From contig JAUNLJ010000010.1 of the NCBI GenBank assembly GCA_030532305.1, positions 1-57,593 on the forward strand: 57,593 nucleotides of DNA, written 5' to 3'. Position numbers and translations under genes: made by a program. The stretch is from Tissierellia bacterium. GTDB lineage: Bacteria > Bacillota > Clostridia > Tissierellales > Peptoniphilaceae. The stretch's first letter is position 1. Every line of letters starts with the position of its first letter. This document shows, in pieces, positions 51,134 to 57,593 of the stretch. A model generated the notes under the pieces. The model had not been told where the DNA came from. It searched no databases and was given only the letters and a program-made list of their open reading frames with translations.

Positions 51134-51319
51134 TTAGGCTTCTTCTATGGCTTGAACGGGGCAAGACTCCATGGCTTCTGCTGCTGTTTCTAGGGCGTCT
51201 TGGGGGACGTCTTGGTCGATGGCCTGGGCCACGCCGGCATCGGTCATGGAGAAGACGTCTGGGCAGATGCCTTCACAAAGGCCGCAGCCAATACATTGGT
51301 CGTTTACTTGGTATCTCAT
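51134..51319 (-). CDS. Single-cluster [4Fe-4S] ferredoxin
   Basis: 61 aa. CIGCGLCEGICP supplies C9, C12 and C15 with C19 next to Pro; the only distal Cys is in ESCPVQAI (C53). This matches short ferredoxins with one [4Fe-4S] cluster (three near Cys plus the distal one), rather than 2[4Fe-4S] clostridial ferredoxin. An electron carrier for an anaerobic enzyme; it could serve the activase system further along. AAGGAGG precedes the ATG. Confidence 0.85.
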   Translation of the reverse strand: MRYQVNDQCIGCGLCEGICPDVFSMTDAGVAQAIDQDVPQDALETAAEAMESCPVQAIEEA

Positions 51320-51449
51320 GTTTACCTCCTTGGGTTTTTTGGGCCTGGGGCCCTCTTTTAACTTGCTGGTTAGCCCCCTTGGGCTAAAGAAGGGGCCGTC
51401 CGGGTGGGTTGTCGCCTGGCATGGGGTCCTCCTTTTCTTTTATTATAGG

Positions 51450-52049
51450 CTATTTTTGGGGGGTGGGCTCGTTTTTTTCTAGCCGGTAGCTGGAGGGGTC
51501 CTCTCTTAGGAGTTTGTAGGGGGTCTTTTCTAGCATGCCTTCCATGAGGGCCTGCCTAAGCAGGTAGTAGGTCTTGGTGGAGTTCTCCCAATAGGGGGCG
51601 TGGATGTCTTGGGTCATTTTCCAGCGGACTTGGGTGTCTTCTTGGTGGGTCAGGCTATTGACGTGGTCACAGGGCATGCCACTAATAAAGAAGTCTTCAA
51701 AGTATTGGTAGATTTCTAGGGGGGTCTTATCTTGTGGGACTGGGTGGGCCCGGCCCAGGTCTTGGGCTTGGTCTTTTAAGGCCTCTAGCCGGCTGGGGTC
51801 TTCGTCTAGAAGCTGGGTGACCAGGCTGGCGTAGGCGGTTTCACTTTTGGCGATCTCTGATTGGAGCCAGCCGTGGATGTTGTCTTGGTCGATGACCTCT
51901 TCTAGGGGGGGCAGGTCCCGGTAGTAGGCTGACCCATCTTGTATCCAGCCCTTTTCTTGGGCCAGGCTGGCCAGGGTCTTGTTGATTTCTTCTTGGTGTC
52001 CAATTTTATTGTAGAGCCAGTAGTGGATGGGCCCTAAAAATTTACTCAT
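51450..52049 (-). CDS. Conserved protein of unknown function divergent from Crp/Fnr gene
   Basis: 199 aa, soluble, starting MSKFLGPIHYWLYNKIGHQEEI, followed by mostly helical, acidic sequence. Cys and His occur in SGMPCDHVNSL and DIHAPYW, which could bind metal or a redox cofactor; this is a guess. No family recognised. AAGGAGG precedes the ATG. It shares an 88-nt intergenic region with the Crp/Fnr gene and so is a probable target. Confidence 0.6.
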   Translation of the reverse strand: MSKFLGPIHYWLYNKIGHQEEINKTLASLAQEKGWIQDGSAYYRDLPPLEEVIDQDNIHGWLQSEIAKSETAYASLVTQLLDEDPSRLEALKDQAQDLGRAHPVPQDKTPLEIYQYFEDFFISGMPCDHVNSLTHQEDTQVRWKMTQDIHAPYWENSTKTYYLLRQALMEGMLEKTPYKLLREDPSSYRLEKNEPTPQK

Positions 52050-52064
52050 GTGCTTTCCTCCTTC

Positions 52065-52093
52065 TTGACTTTGTATCTTAAGGATACTATACT
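52065..52093 (+). promoter_or_regulatory. Promoter of the Crp/Fnr gene
   Basis: -35 TTGACT (52065-52070), 17-nt spacer, -10 TATACT (52088-52093). Confidence 0.8.
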
Positions 52094-52095
52094 AT

Positions 52096-52122
52096 AAACA
52101 ACATTTATGTTGTTTGTACAAC
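52096..52122. promoter_or_regulatory. Overlapping palindromes, probable Crp/Fnr operator
   Basis: AAACAACAT-TT-ATGTTGTTT (52096-52115) overlaps GTTGT-TTGT-ACAAC (52109-52122). This gives three ACAAC/GTTGT half-sites at the transcription start, suited to autorepression and control of the divergent gene. Confidence 0.6.
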
Positions 52123-52137
52123 GAAAGGAGTTTTTTT

Positions 52138-52806
52138 ATGAATTATTTTTTCTTGGCCAGGACCCCTCTTTTCCACGGGACCCGGGAGGAGGAGTTAAAG
52201 CATATGCTGACTTGTTTGGGGGCCCGGGAGAAGACCTTTAAGAAGGGGGAGGTTATTTTCCGGGCCGGTAGCCAGGTCCACGAGATTGGTCTGGTGGAGG
52301 CAGGCAGTGTGAATATTGTGGTGAATTTTTATTGGGGGAACAGTCAAATTTTTGGTCATATTGAGGAGGGGGCTATTTTTGGGGAGAATTATGCAGCCAT
52401 CCCGGGCCAAGAGCTTCTTTCGGATGTGGTGGCGGCAGAGGACTGCCAGGTTCTTTTTTTGGATATGGGCCGGATTTTAAAGACCTGTGAGGCCGGGTGC
52501 CACTTCCACCACCGGCTGATTTTTAACCTGCTTCATATTGCGGCCAAGAAGAATTTAAAGCTTTCTAGCCGGATGACCCACACGGCCCCCCGGTCTATCC
52601 GGGCCCGGCTTTTATCTTATCTTTCTGAGCAGGCCATGGTCCACGGGAGTACCCGGTTTGCTATTCCCTTTAATCGCCAGGAGCTGGCAGACTACCTGGG
52701 GGTGGACCGGAGTGCCCTGTCTAATGAGCTGAGTAAGATGCAAAAGGAGGGGCTGATCCGGTTTAAGAAGAACCAGTTTAGCCTAAAGAACCTCCCCTCC
52801 CACTAG
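52138..52806 (+). CDS. Crp/Fnr family transcription regulator
   Basis: 222 aa. N-terminal cyclic-nucleotide-binding-type beta-roll (FKKGEVIFRAGSQVHEIGLVEAGSVNIV, GHIEEGAIFGE) and C-terminal winged helix (FNRQELADYLGVDRSALSNELSKMQKEGLI). No N-terminal Cys cluster is present, so it is not an Fe-S FNR; Cys occurs in DCQVLF and KTCEAGCHFHHR, where the Cys/His cluster could bind heme or metal. Anaerobe homologues respond to NO, CO or redox signals. The start at 52138 lies 7 nt after AAAGGAG. Confidence 0.8.
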   Translation: MNYFFLARTPLFHGTREEELKHMLTCLGAREKTFKKGEVIFRAGSQVHEIGLVEAGSVNIVVNFYWGNSQIFGHIEEGAIFGENYAAIPGQELLSDVVAAEDCQVLFLDMGRILKTCEAGCHFHHRLIFNLLHIAAKKNLKLSSRMTHTAPRSIRARLLSYLSEQAMVHGSTRFAIPFNRQELADYLGVDRSALSNELSKMQKEGLIRFKKNQFSLKNLPSH

Positions 52807-52822
52807 GCCTCAAGATAAGAAG

Positions 52823-52865
52823 ACCCCTAAAACCTGGGGCTTTTCCAGGTCTTAGGGGTTTTTTA
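52823..52865. terminator. Bidirectional terminator
   Basis: ACCCCTAA...ACCTGG pairs with CCAGGT...TTAGGGGT, followed by T6. It serves the Crp/Fnr gene and the convergent radical SAM gene. Confidence 0.85.
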
Positions 52866-52871
52866 GGGTGT

Positions 52872-54260
52872 TTAGGCTTGGGGGTGGGTTTTTTCCCAGA
52901 GTTTTTTGGCAGTTTTGTCCCAGGCCTGGGCGTAGGGGGTGGTTTTTTCTTGGAGGTCTTGGGGGGTTTCCTGGGCAATGACGTCTGTATTTTTGGCGCC
53001 GGAGGCTTGGACAATTTGGGTCAGCCGGCCGGGGTTTTCTAGCATGGGGCAGGGTTTTAGGAGGTTTTGGTTAAAGGGCTGGTTGTGGTAGAAGCCCATA
53101 AAGAGGGGGCTTTTTAGGGTTTCTTTGAGGGTTTTTTCCCGGAGGTTGGAGTCGGAGTAGTGGATAAAGACGCAGGGTTCTATGTCTCCTAGGGAGTTAA
53201 TGTGGAGGTAGTTTTTCCCACCGGCCACACAGCCGTTGACAAATTCCCCGTCGTTTTGGAAGTCGATGGTGAAGATGTTTTTGGGGTAGCTGGCTGAACG
53301 GATTTCCCGGACCTTATGGTAGACGGCTTCTCTTTCTTCTGGGCTTAAAAGGAGGCTGGTGTCGGCATCTTTTCCTACGGGCATGTAGTGGAAGTACCAG
53401 GCCAGCTTGCAGCCCTTGTCTACTAGCATTTGTATAAAAGCGTCGTCTGTCACGTACTGGTAGTTTTTGGAGGTGTAGCAGATGGAGACCCCATAGAGGA
53501 GCTGGTGGGCCTGCATGGTTTCCATGGCTTTTATGACCTTTTGGTAGACCCCCTCTCCCCGTCTAAAGTCGGTGGAGGCTTGGGTGCCTTCGATACTTAG
53601 GGCAAAGGTCAGGTTGCCTAGTTTTTTAACTTCTTGGCAGAAGGCATCGTCAATTAAGGTCCCGTTGGTAAAGATATGAAATTCACTGTCTGGAAAGTCT
53701 TTGGCCAGGCGGAGGATGTCTTCTTTTCTAACCAGGGGTTCCCCACCGGTTAGGAGGAAGAGGTAGGTGCCCAGGTCGTTGCCCTGGCTGACGATACTTT
53801 TCATGTCTGGGTAAGTAAGGTTATTTTTCTGGCCGTATTCGGCGGCCCAACAGCCCTTGCACTGGAGGTTACAGGCTGAGGTGGGGTCAAAGAGGATGGC
53901 CCAGGGTATGTTGCAGTGGTGTTCTTTTTGGAGGGCGTTTCTTTTGGCGTTGCCCTTGTAGGCGGCCTGGTAGCCCAGGTTTTTGGCCAGGGTTTTAAGG
54001 ATGTTTTCGTCCACGTTTTGGACCATGTCCAGGCCAAAGGAGGACCACTTGGATTGGGGGTCGGCCAGCTCTTTTTTGATCCGGTCTATGGCATCTTTGG
54101 CGGTGTTTTCTTGCCTGGATTTTGGGACCAGGTAGTCATCAAAAAGCTTGATCACATCTAGAAGGCCCTTTTGAGGGTCTTTTTTTATATGGGTATAGGC
54201 CAAGTCAAGGGCCAAGTCAAAGGCTTTCTTGGTGGCCTTATCTTTGATTGATACGTCCAT
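52872..54260 (-). CDS. Radical SAM/SPASM protein
   Basis: 462 aa. An N-terminal ~115-residue helical domain precedes the radical SAM core. The cluster motif CNLQCKGC lies in FDPTSACNLQCKGCWAAEYG. LFLLTGGEPLVRKEDI is the SAM-binding GGEP. A C-terminal SPASM region has NGCVAGGKNYLHINSLGDIEPCVFIHYS and a later Cys in KPCPML for auxiliary clusters. Such proteins modify peptides or enzymes or mature cofactors. No small peptide substrate gene is seen nearby. AAGGAGG precedes the ATG. Confidence 0.8.
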   Translation of the reverse strand: MDVSIKDKATKKAFDLALDLAYTHIKKDPQKGLLDVIKLFDDYLVPKSRQENTAKDAIDRIKKELADPQSKWSSFGLDMVQNVDENILKTLAKNLGYQAAYKGNAKRNALQKEHHCNIPWAILFDPTSACNLQCKGCWAAEYGQKNNLTYPDMKSIVSQGNDLGTYLFLLTGGEPLVRKEDILRLAKDFPDSEFHIFTNGTLIDDAFCQEVKKLGNLTFALSIEGTQASTDFRRGEGVYQKVIKAMETMQAHQLLYGVSICYTSKNYQYVTDDAFIQMLVDKGCKLAWYFHYMPVGKDADTSLLLSPEEREAVYHKVREIRSASYPKNIFTIDFQNDGEFVNGCVAGGKNYLHINSLGDIEPCVFIHYSDSNLREKTLKETLKSPLFMGFYHNQPFNQNLLKPCPMLENPGRLTQIVQASGAKNTDVIAQETPQDLQEKTTPYAQAWDKTAKKLWEKTHPQA

Positions 54261-54483
54261 ATTAGACCTCCTTAGTCTATGCTTTTTAAGTACGGGGTTT
54301 TCTTGGACCCCCTGGTTTAGGGGGGCCTCTTTTATCCCTTACCCTTAAAAGTATGAATCTATCCACTTCTTAAGCAAATTTATGGATTTTGTTCATTTTA
54401 TCTTTACCCTTATTTTAATCCAGGGGGCCCTTTAGGGGAAGGGGTTTTCTTAAAAAATATAAACTTATTTTTTCTATTTTGGT
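54261..54483. other. Intergenic gap with no gene
   Basis: About 220 nt. It contains a C/G hairpin (CCCTAAA/TTTAGGG area near 54430-54445) that may end the upstream activase operon. No clear promoter for the radical SAM gene. Confidence 0.3.
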
Positions 54484-55437
54484 CTAGAGGGTTTTAAGGG
54501 CTCCCCGGGGGCACCGGTTGCCCCAGGCGTCTATTAGCTGGCCTTCTTTTAGGACACACATGATTTCGCAGTGGTTGGGGCAGTGGGGGCAGGTGGTGCC
54601 TTGGGTGGTAAAGTCTAGCTGGGTGATTTCAAAGTTAAAGGGCTGGTGGCGGCCCAGCTTGTGGGCCAGGATGGCAATGCCTATGGCCCCGGCCAGGTGG
54701 CCTACCGGGTCTACGATGACTTTTTGGCCCAGGGCCTCTTCAAAAAATTTTTGGACCCCCTGGTTTTTACTGACCCCTCCCTGGAAGACGATGGGGCTTT
54801 GGATGGTCTTGCCCCGGCCCACGTTGTTGAGGTAGTTGTTGACAATGGACTTGCAAAGGCCGGCGATGATGTCTCTTTTTTCGTAGCCCATTTGGGCCTT
54901 GTGGACCAGGTCGGATTCTGCAAAGACGGTGCACCGGGCGGCAATGGGGGTGGGGTTTTTGGACCCTAGGGCAATCTGGCCAAAGTCTTCTACGGCCACC
55001 CCCAGCCGGTTGGCCTGGGAGGAGAGGAAGGCCCCAGTTCCGGCGGCGCAAAGGGTGTTCATGGCGTAGTCCACCACGACCCCGTTTTCTATGAGGATGA
55101 TTTTGGAGTCTTGGCCCCCGATTTCTAGGATGGTCCTAACGTCTGGGTGGAGGGAGATGGTCCCGATGGCGTGGGCGGTGATTTCGTTTCTTTCGATGCC
55201 GGCTCCGGTGACGGCGCCCACCAGTTTTCTAGCGGACCCGGTGGTCCCCAGGCCCATGACCTGGTAGGTCTTTTTGTCTAGCTGGTTTTCTAGGGACCGG
55301 GTTAGGTCTTTAACGGCCTGGATGGGGTTGCCCCGGGTCATAAGGTAGTCTTGGGCCAAGATCTGGTGGTCTTGGTCTAGGATCACTCCCTTGGTGGAGA
55401 TGCTGCCAACGTCTATTCCGTAAAATGCTTGTTTCAT
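54484..55437 (-). CDS. Acyl-CoA dehydratase activase (HgdC/BadF-BcrA family)
   Basis: 317 aa. ASKHA-fold ATPase: phosphate-1 motif GIDVGSISTKGVIL, GLGTTGSARKL, ILEIGGQDSKII, the bridging-cluster region NTLCAAGTGAFLSSQANRLG with Cys, and AARCTVFAESD. VFQGGVSKNQGV completes the fold. A C-terminal extension has a four- to six-Cys set (CPHCPNHCEIMC, RCPRGAL) beyond the ~260-aa HgdC size, probably an extra Fe-S site. It would deliver electrons, at ATP cost, to a 2-hydroxyacyl-CoA dehydratase-like partner encoded by the two genes upstream. Confidence 0.85.
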   Translation of the reverse strand: MKQAFYGIDVGSISTKGVILDQDHQILAQDYLMTRGNPIQAVKDLTRSLENQLDKKTYQVMGLGTTGSARKLVGAVTGAGIERNEITAHAIGTISLHPDVRTILEIGGQDSKIILIENGVVVDYAMNTLCAAGTGAFLSSQANRLGVAVEDFGQIALGSKNPTPIAARCTVFAESDLVHKAQMGYEKRDIIAGLCKSIVNNYLNNVGRGKTIQSPIVFQGGVSKNQGVQKFFEEALGQKVIVDPVGHLAGAIGIAILAHKLGRHQPFNFEITQLDFTTQGTTCPHCPNHCEIMCVLKEGQLIDAWGNRCPRGALKTL

Positions 55438-55488
55438 GTCTATCTGGGTCCTCTTTTCCTGGGTCTATGGGTTAAGGCGTAGGTGGGT

Positions 55489-56562
55489 TTAAAAGAGCTT
55501 TTCTTTTCGCATGAGGATCATGTCGTAGAAGGCTTCTAGCCGGGTTTCTAGGCCAAGATCACTGGTCTGGGAGTCAAAGGAGAGGTAGAGGATGGGGATC
55601 TGGTAGTCCTTGCTGATGTTTTGCAGGACGGTCATGGTGTCTATTTCTGGCATGCAGCCGGCGGACTTGATGTGGATGATGCCATCGAAGTTTTTTTTGG
55701 CGCATTTGAGGGCGGTGGCAATGGTATACATGCTGGTGGCCCCCATGTTGTAGCTGGCGTAGTGTTTGATGTGGTTTTTGACCTTTTTTTCGGGCCGGTC
55801 GATCAGAGAATTGGTGAGGTTCATCCACCGGCTGACCTCCACCCCCCTTTTGGCCAGCCACTTTTCTAAAAAGTGGTTGGAGAAGGGTTCCATGACCGTG
55901 TAGTATTCCCCCACCAGGGCCACCTTGAGGGGGTTTTTGGGCTTGTCTAGGGGGATTTTTTGGAAGTCTTTCATGGCGGCCTTTTGGTAGGTTTTTAGGT
56001 CTTTTAGGCCCTCTATCTCCCTAAGGCCGGCCAGGTAGTCCTGGTAGAGGGCCATAAAGGCCCCTTCTTCTTGTTCGAAGCCCAGGTTTTTTCTTAAGTA
56101 GTCGTCAACCTGGTCCATGTATTTGATCATCCGGATGGCTGTGGGGAGGACTTCCCCAATCCGGACCAGGGACATGTCCGGGTTTAGGTCCTTGAATTTG
56201 TCGTGCCAGGTCTTGGGTTTTTTTAGACGGGCCCGGGCAAAGTTGACGAATTTTACATTGTAGCCCAGGTCTTTTAGGATCTGTTCGTGGAGTTCCCCGT
56301 AGTAGCCCAGCCGGCAAACTCCCCCTACCCCTACCAGGATCTTGGCCCCTTTTTGGATGGCCTCTATGTAGTTGCCTAGCATGAATTTAAAGGGGGCACA
56401 GACGGAGTCGGGGCTGTACTTGGTCCCCAGGGCCAGGGTCCTGTCGGTCATCTTGGGGGGGCTTACATATTCTAGGCCCATGCCCTGGTTAAAGACCCTT
56501 TCAAAGGCCAGGTTGTAGTTGCCGATTTGGGGGAAGGTTACCTTGTCAGTCAAAGAATCCAC
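55489..56562 (-). CDS. 2-hydroxyacyl-CoA dehydratase-like / activase-related protein
   Basis: 357 aa. LGTKYSPDSVCAPFKFMLGNYIEAI, VGVGGVCRLGYYGELHEQIL, HIKSAGCMPEIDTMTVL and LYLSFDSQTSDLGLETRLEAF show the Cys-containing motifs of the HgdB/DUF2229 group. In many bacteria this module is fused to the activase in one large protein; here it is separate. The start is a GTG at 56562, overlapping the upstream gene by 17 nt. Substrate unknown; the true dehydratase subunits may instead be elsewhere. Confidence 0.75.
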   Translation of the reverse strand: MDSLTDKVTFPQIGNYNLAFERVFNQGMGLEYVSPPKMTDRTLALGTKYSPDSVCAPFKFMLGNYIEAIQKGAKILVGVGGVCRLGYYGELHEQILKDLGYNVKFVNFARARLKKPKTWHDKFKDLNPDMSLVRIGEVLPTAIRMIKYMDQVDDYLRKNLGFEQEEGAFMALYQDYLAGLREIEGLKDLKTYQKAAMKDFQKIPLDKPKNPLKVALVGEYYTVMEPFSNHFLEKWLAKRGVEVSRWMNLTNSLIDRPEKKVKNHIKHYASYNMGATSMYTIATALKCAKKNFDGIIHIKSAGCMPEIDTMTVLQNISKDYQIPILYLSFDSQTSDLGLETRLEAFYDMILMRKEKLF

Positions 56563-57469
56563 CTGCTTTCTTAAATAGGATAATGTCTAGGAAGCTTTCT
56601 AGCCGGGTTTCTACTCCGGCCATGCCTTCTTGGCCATCGATGATGAGTTTTAGGATGGGGAGGCCCTTGATTTTTCTTAGGATCATGTCGTTGGCCATGG
56701 AGTCGGGGCCACAGTTAAAGGAGCTTAGGAGGATGATCCCATGGACCTGGTCCTGGTATTTTAGGATGGAGCCTAAGAGTTCCCGGTTGAAGGTCCAGGG
56801 CATGGTTTGGGTTAGGTCTTTGGCGTAGAATTCGGCCTTTTGCCCTTCTAGGTCTGTGGCCATCAGGACTTGGACCCCCATTTTTTTCAGGTAGTTGATA
56901 ATTAGGGACCCGGTGTAGTCGTCAAAGAGGTTGTACTTGTGGCCCACTAGGAGGATCTTGGTTTTAGAAGAGGTCATCTGGCTTTCTAGGAGGGCTTCTT
57001 TTTTTCTGACCTGGTCCCGGTAGAGACGGAGGGCCTTGCCGTAGGCCAGGGCAGACTGGCTTTTTCTCTTGCCCAGGGCCTTGCCCAGCTTGATAAAGGC
57101 CTTGAGCTGGTTGTCCCCCTGGCCGTAGTCGATGTTAAAGGGAAGGACCTGGATGTCCCGGTCCCTAAAGGTGTTGGCCACCAGGTCGATGGTGGATTGG
57201 TAACGGGTGCAGACCCGGTCGTGGTAGCCAAAGGCCCCAATCCGGGGGATGAGGATCTGGTCACACTGGCCCAGGAGCTGGTGGACGTGGCCTAAAAAGA
57301 TTTTTAGGGGGAGGCAACTTTCGTGGATGGCCTCGTTGAGGCCGGCCTGGTAGATGGCCTTGTCGGTTTTGGGGCTGGTGATATAGTCAATGTCTAGGTC
57401 CTTAAAGAATGCTTCCCACAGGGGGATAAATTCATAGTAAAGGAGGCCTCTGGGTATTCCTACTTTCAT
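56546..57469 (-). CDS. DUF2229 / 2-hydroxyacyl-CoA dehydratase-like protein
   Basis: 307 aa, starting MKVGIPRGLLYYEFIPLWEAFF, the DUF2229 signature. NEAIHESCLPLKIFLGHVHQLL and ILLSSFNCGPDSMANDMILR hold conserved cysteines, and LKLIIDGQEGMAGVETRLESF parallels the end of the neighbouring gene. The two upstream genes are thus related modules of one Fe-S protein complex, operated with the activase downstream. First gene of the three-gene operon. Confidence 0.75.
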   Translation of the reverse strand: MKVGIPRGLLYYEFIPLWEAFFKDLDIDYITSPKTDKAIYQAGLNEAIHESCLPLKIFLGHVHQLLGQCDQILIPRIGAFGYHDRVCTRYQSTIDLVANTFRDRDIQVLPFNIDYGQGDNQLKAFIKLGKALGKRKSQSALAYGKALRLYRDQVRKKEALLESQMTSSKTKILLVGHKYNLFDDYTGSLIINYLKKMGVQVLMATDLEGQKAEFYAKDLTQTMPWTFNRELLGSILKYQDQVHGIILLSSFNCGPDSMANDMILRKIKGLPILKLIIDGQEGMAGVETRLESFLDIILFKKAGGFFD

Positions 57470-57513
57470 GGTTTTCCTACTTCCTGTCCATATTCTTGCT
57501 GGCGTCCTCTTTT

Positions 57514-57522
57514 ATTATAACA
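57514..57522 (-). promoter_or_regulatory. Extended -10 promoter of the activase operon
   Basis: Minus strand TGTTATAAT (TATAAT 57519-57514), 45 nt before the ATG at 57469. No consensus -35 box is visible. Confidence 0.5.
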
Positions 57523-57593
57523 AAGTTTGAAATAAATATAAAACTTTTCTCCCGGGTCTTGGGTGGGCAAAAAAAGAGAGAGTGGGCAAAAAA

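Overview
The window looks like the chromosome of a Gram-positive anaerobe (Firmicutes/Clostridia; the Tissierellia/Peptoniphilaceae would fit, but that placement is inference). Reasons: no outer-membrane genes, many SLH-anchored surface proteins, Firmicutes primosome genes (DnaI, DnaD-like), strong AGGAGG ribosome sites and sigma-A promoters, LanFEG/TCS and SdpRI modules, and 2-hydroxyacyl-CoA dehydratase-type genes. Most genes are GC-rich with C-ending codons and abundant GGCC. AT-rich exceptions are a toxin/immunity island (about 14160-15590) and the main S-layer gene (46808-48763).

Layout. 1-5490: an ABC importer plus phosphodiesterase in the order ugpB-A-E-C-Q. 5705-14157: housekeeping genes (CoA-disulfide reductase/rhodanese, aminotransferase, GNAT-dnaD-dnaI, mnmA, rlmD), with a probable small RNA ahead of the GNAT gene. 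14160-15590: an AT-rich scar holding the C-terminus of an EndoU-like toxin and two tandem paralogous immunity-type genes. 15841-25957: surface and membrane genes (LRR/Big/InlB-repeat protein, SHIRT-SLH beta-helix protein, serine hydrolase, zincin-like membrane protein). 26107-30358: lantibiotic-immunity-type ABC transporter with its two-component system. 30506-32296: DUF438/hemerythrin/PAS protein and a DUF1858 redox-disulfide protein. 32574-44382: another SLH beta-helix protein, sdpR-sdpI with a clear double operator, an SLH-anchored papain-like protein, a D-2-hydroxyacid dehydrogenase, a second small papain-like protein, a cobalamin riboswitch controlling an unknown membrane protein, and a lipoprotein.

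44737-46639 holds the most unusual module. A sigma factor gene has a promoter overlapped by a perfect Firmicutes LexA-type box. Next to it are two operons, a signal-less amidase and DUF1659-DUF2922-YvrJ. Both are preceded by the same bipartite non-sigma-A promoter (GGTAAAAG, 11 nt, TTCTATTTATAGG). The simplest reading is a DNA-damage-induced regulon: LexA controls sigma, and sigma drives a lysin operon and a YvrJ (holin-like) operon.

46808-50953: two paralogous S-layer genes; the second is cut by one in-frame TAA. 51134-57469: ferredoxin, a Crp/Fnr regulator divergent from an unknown gene, a radical SAM/SPASM protein, and a three-gene activase/dehydratase-like cluster. No tRNA, rRNA, CRISPR array or intact insertion sequence was seen.
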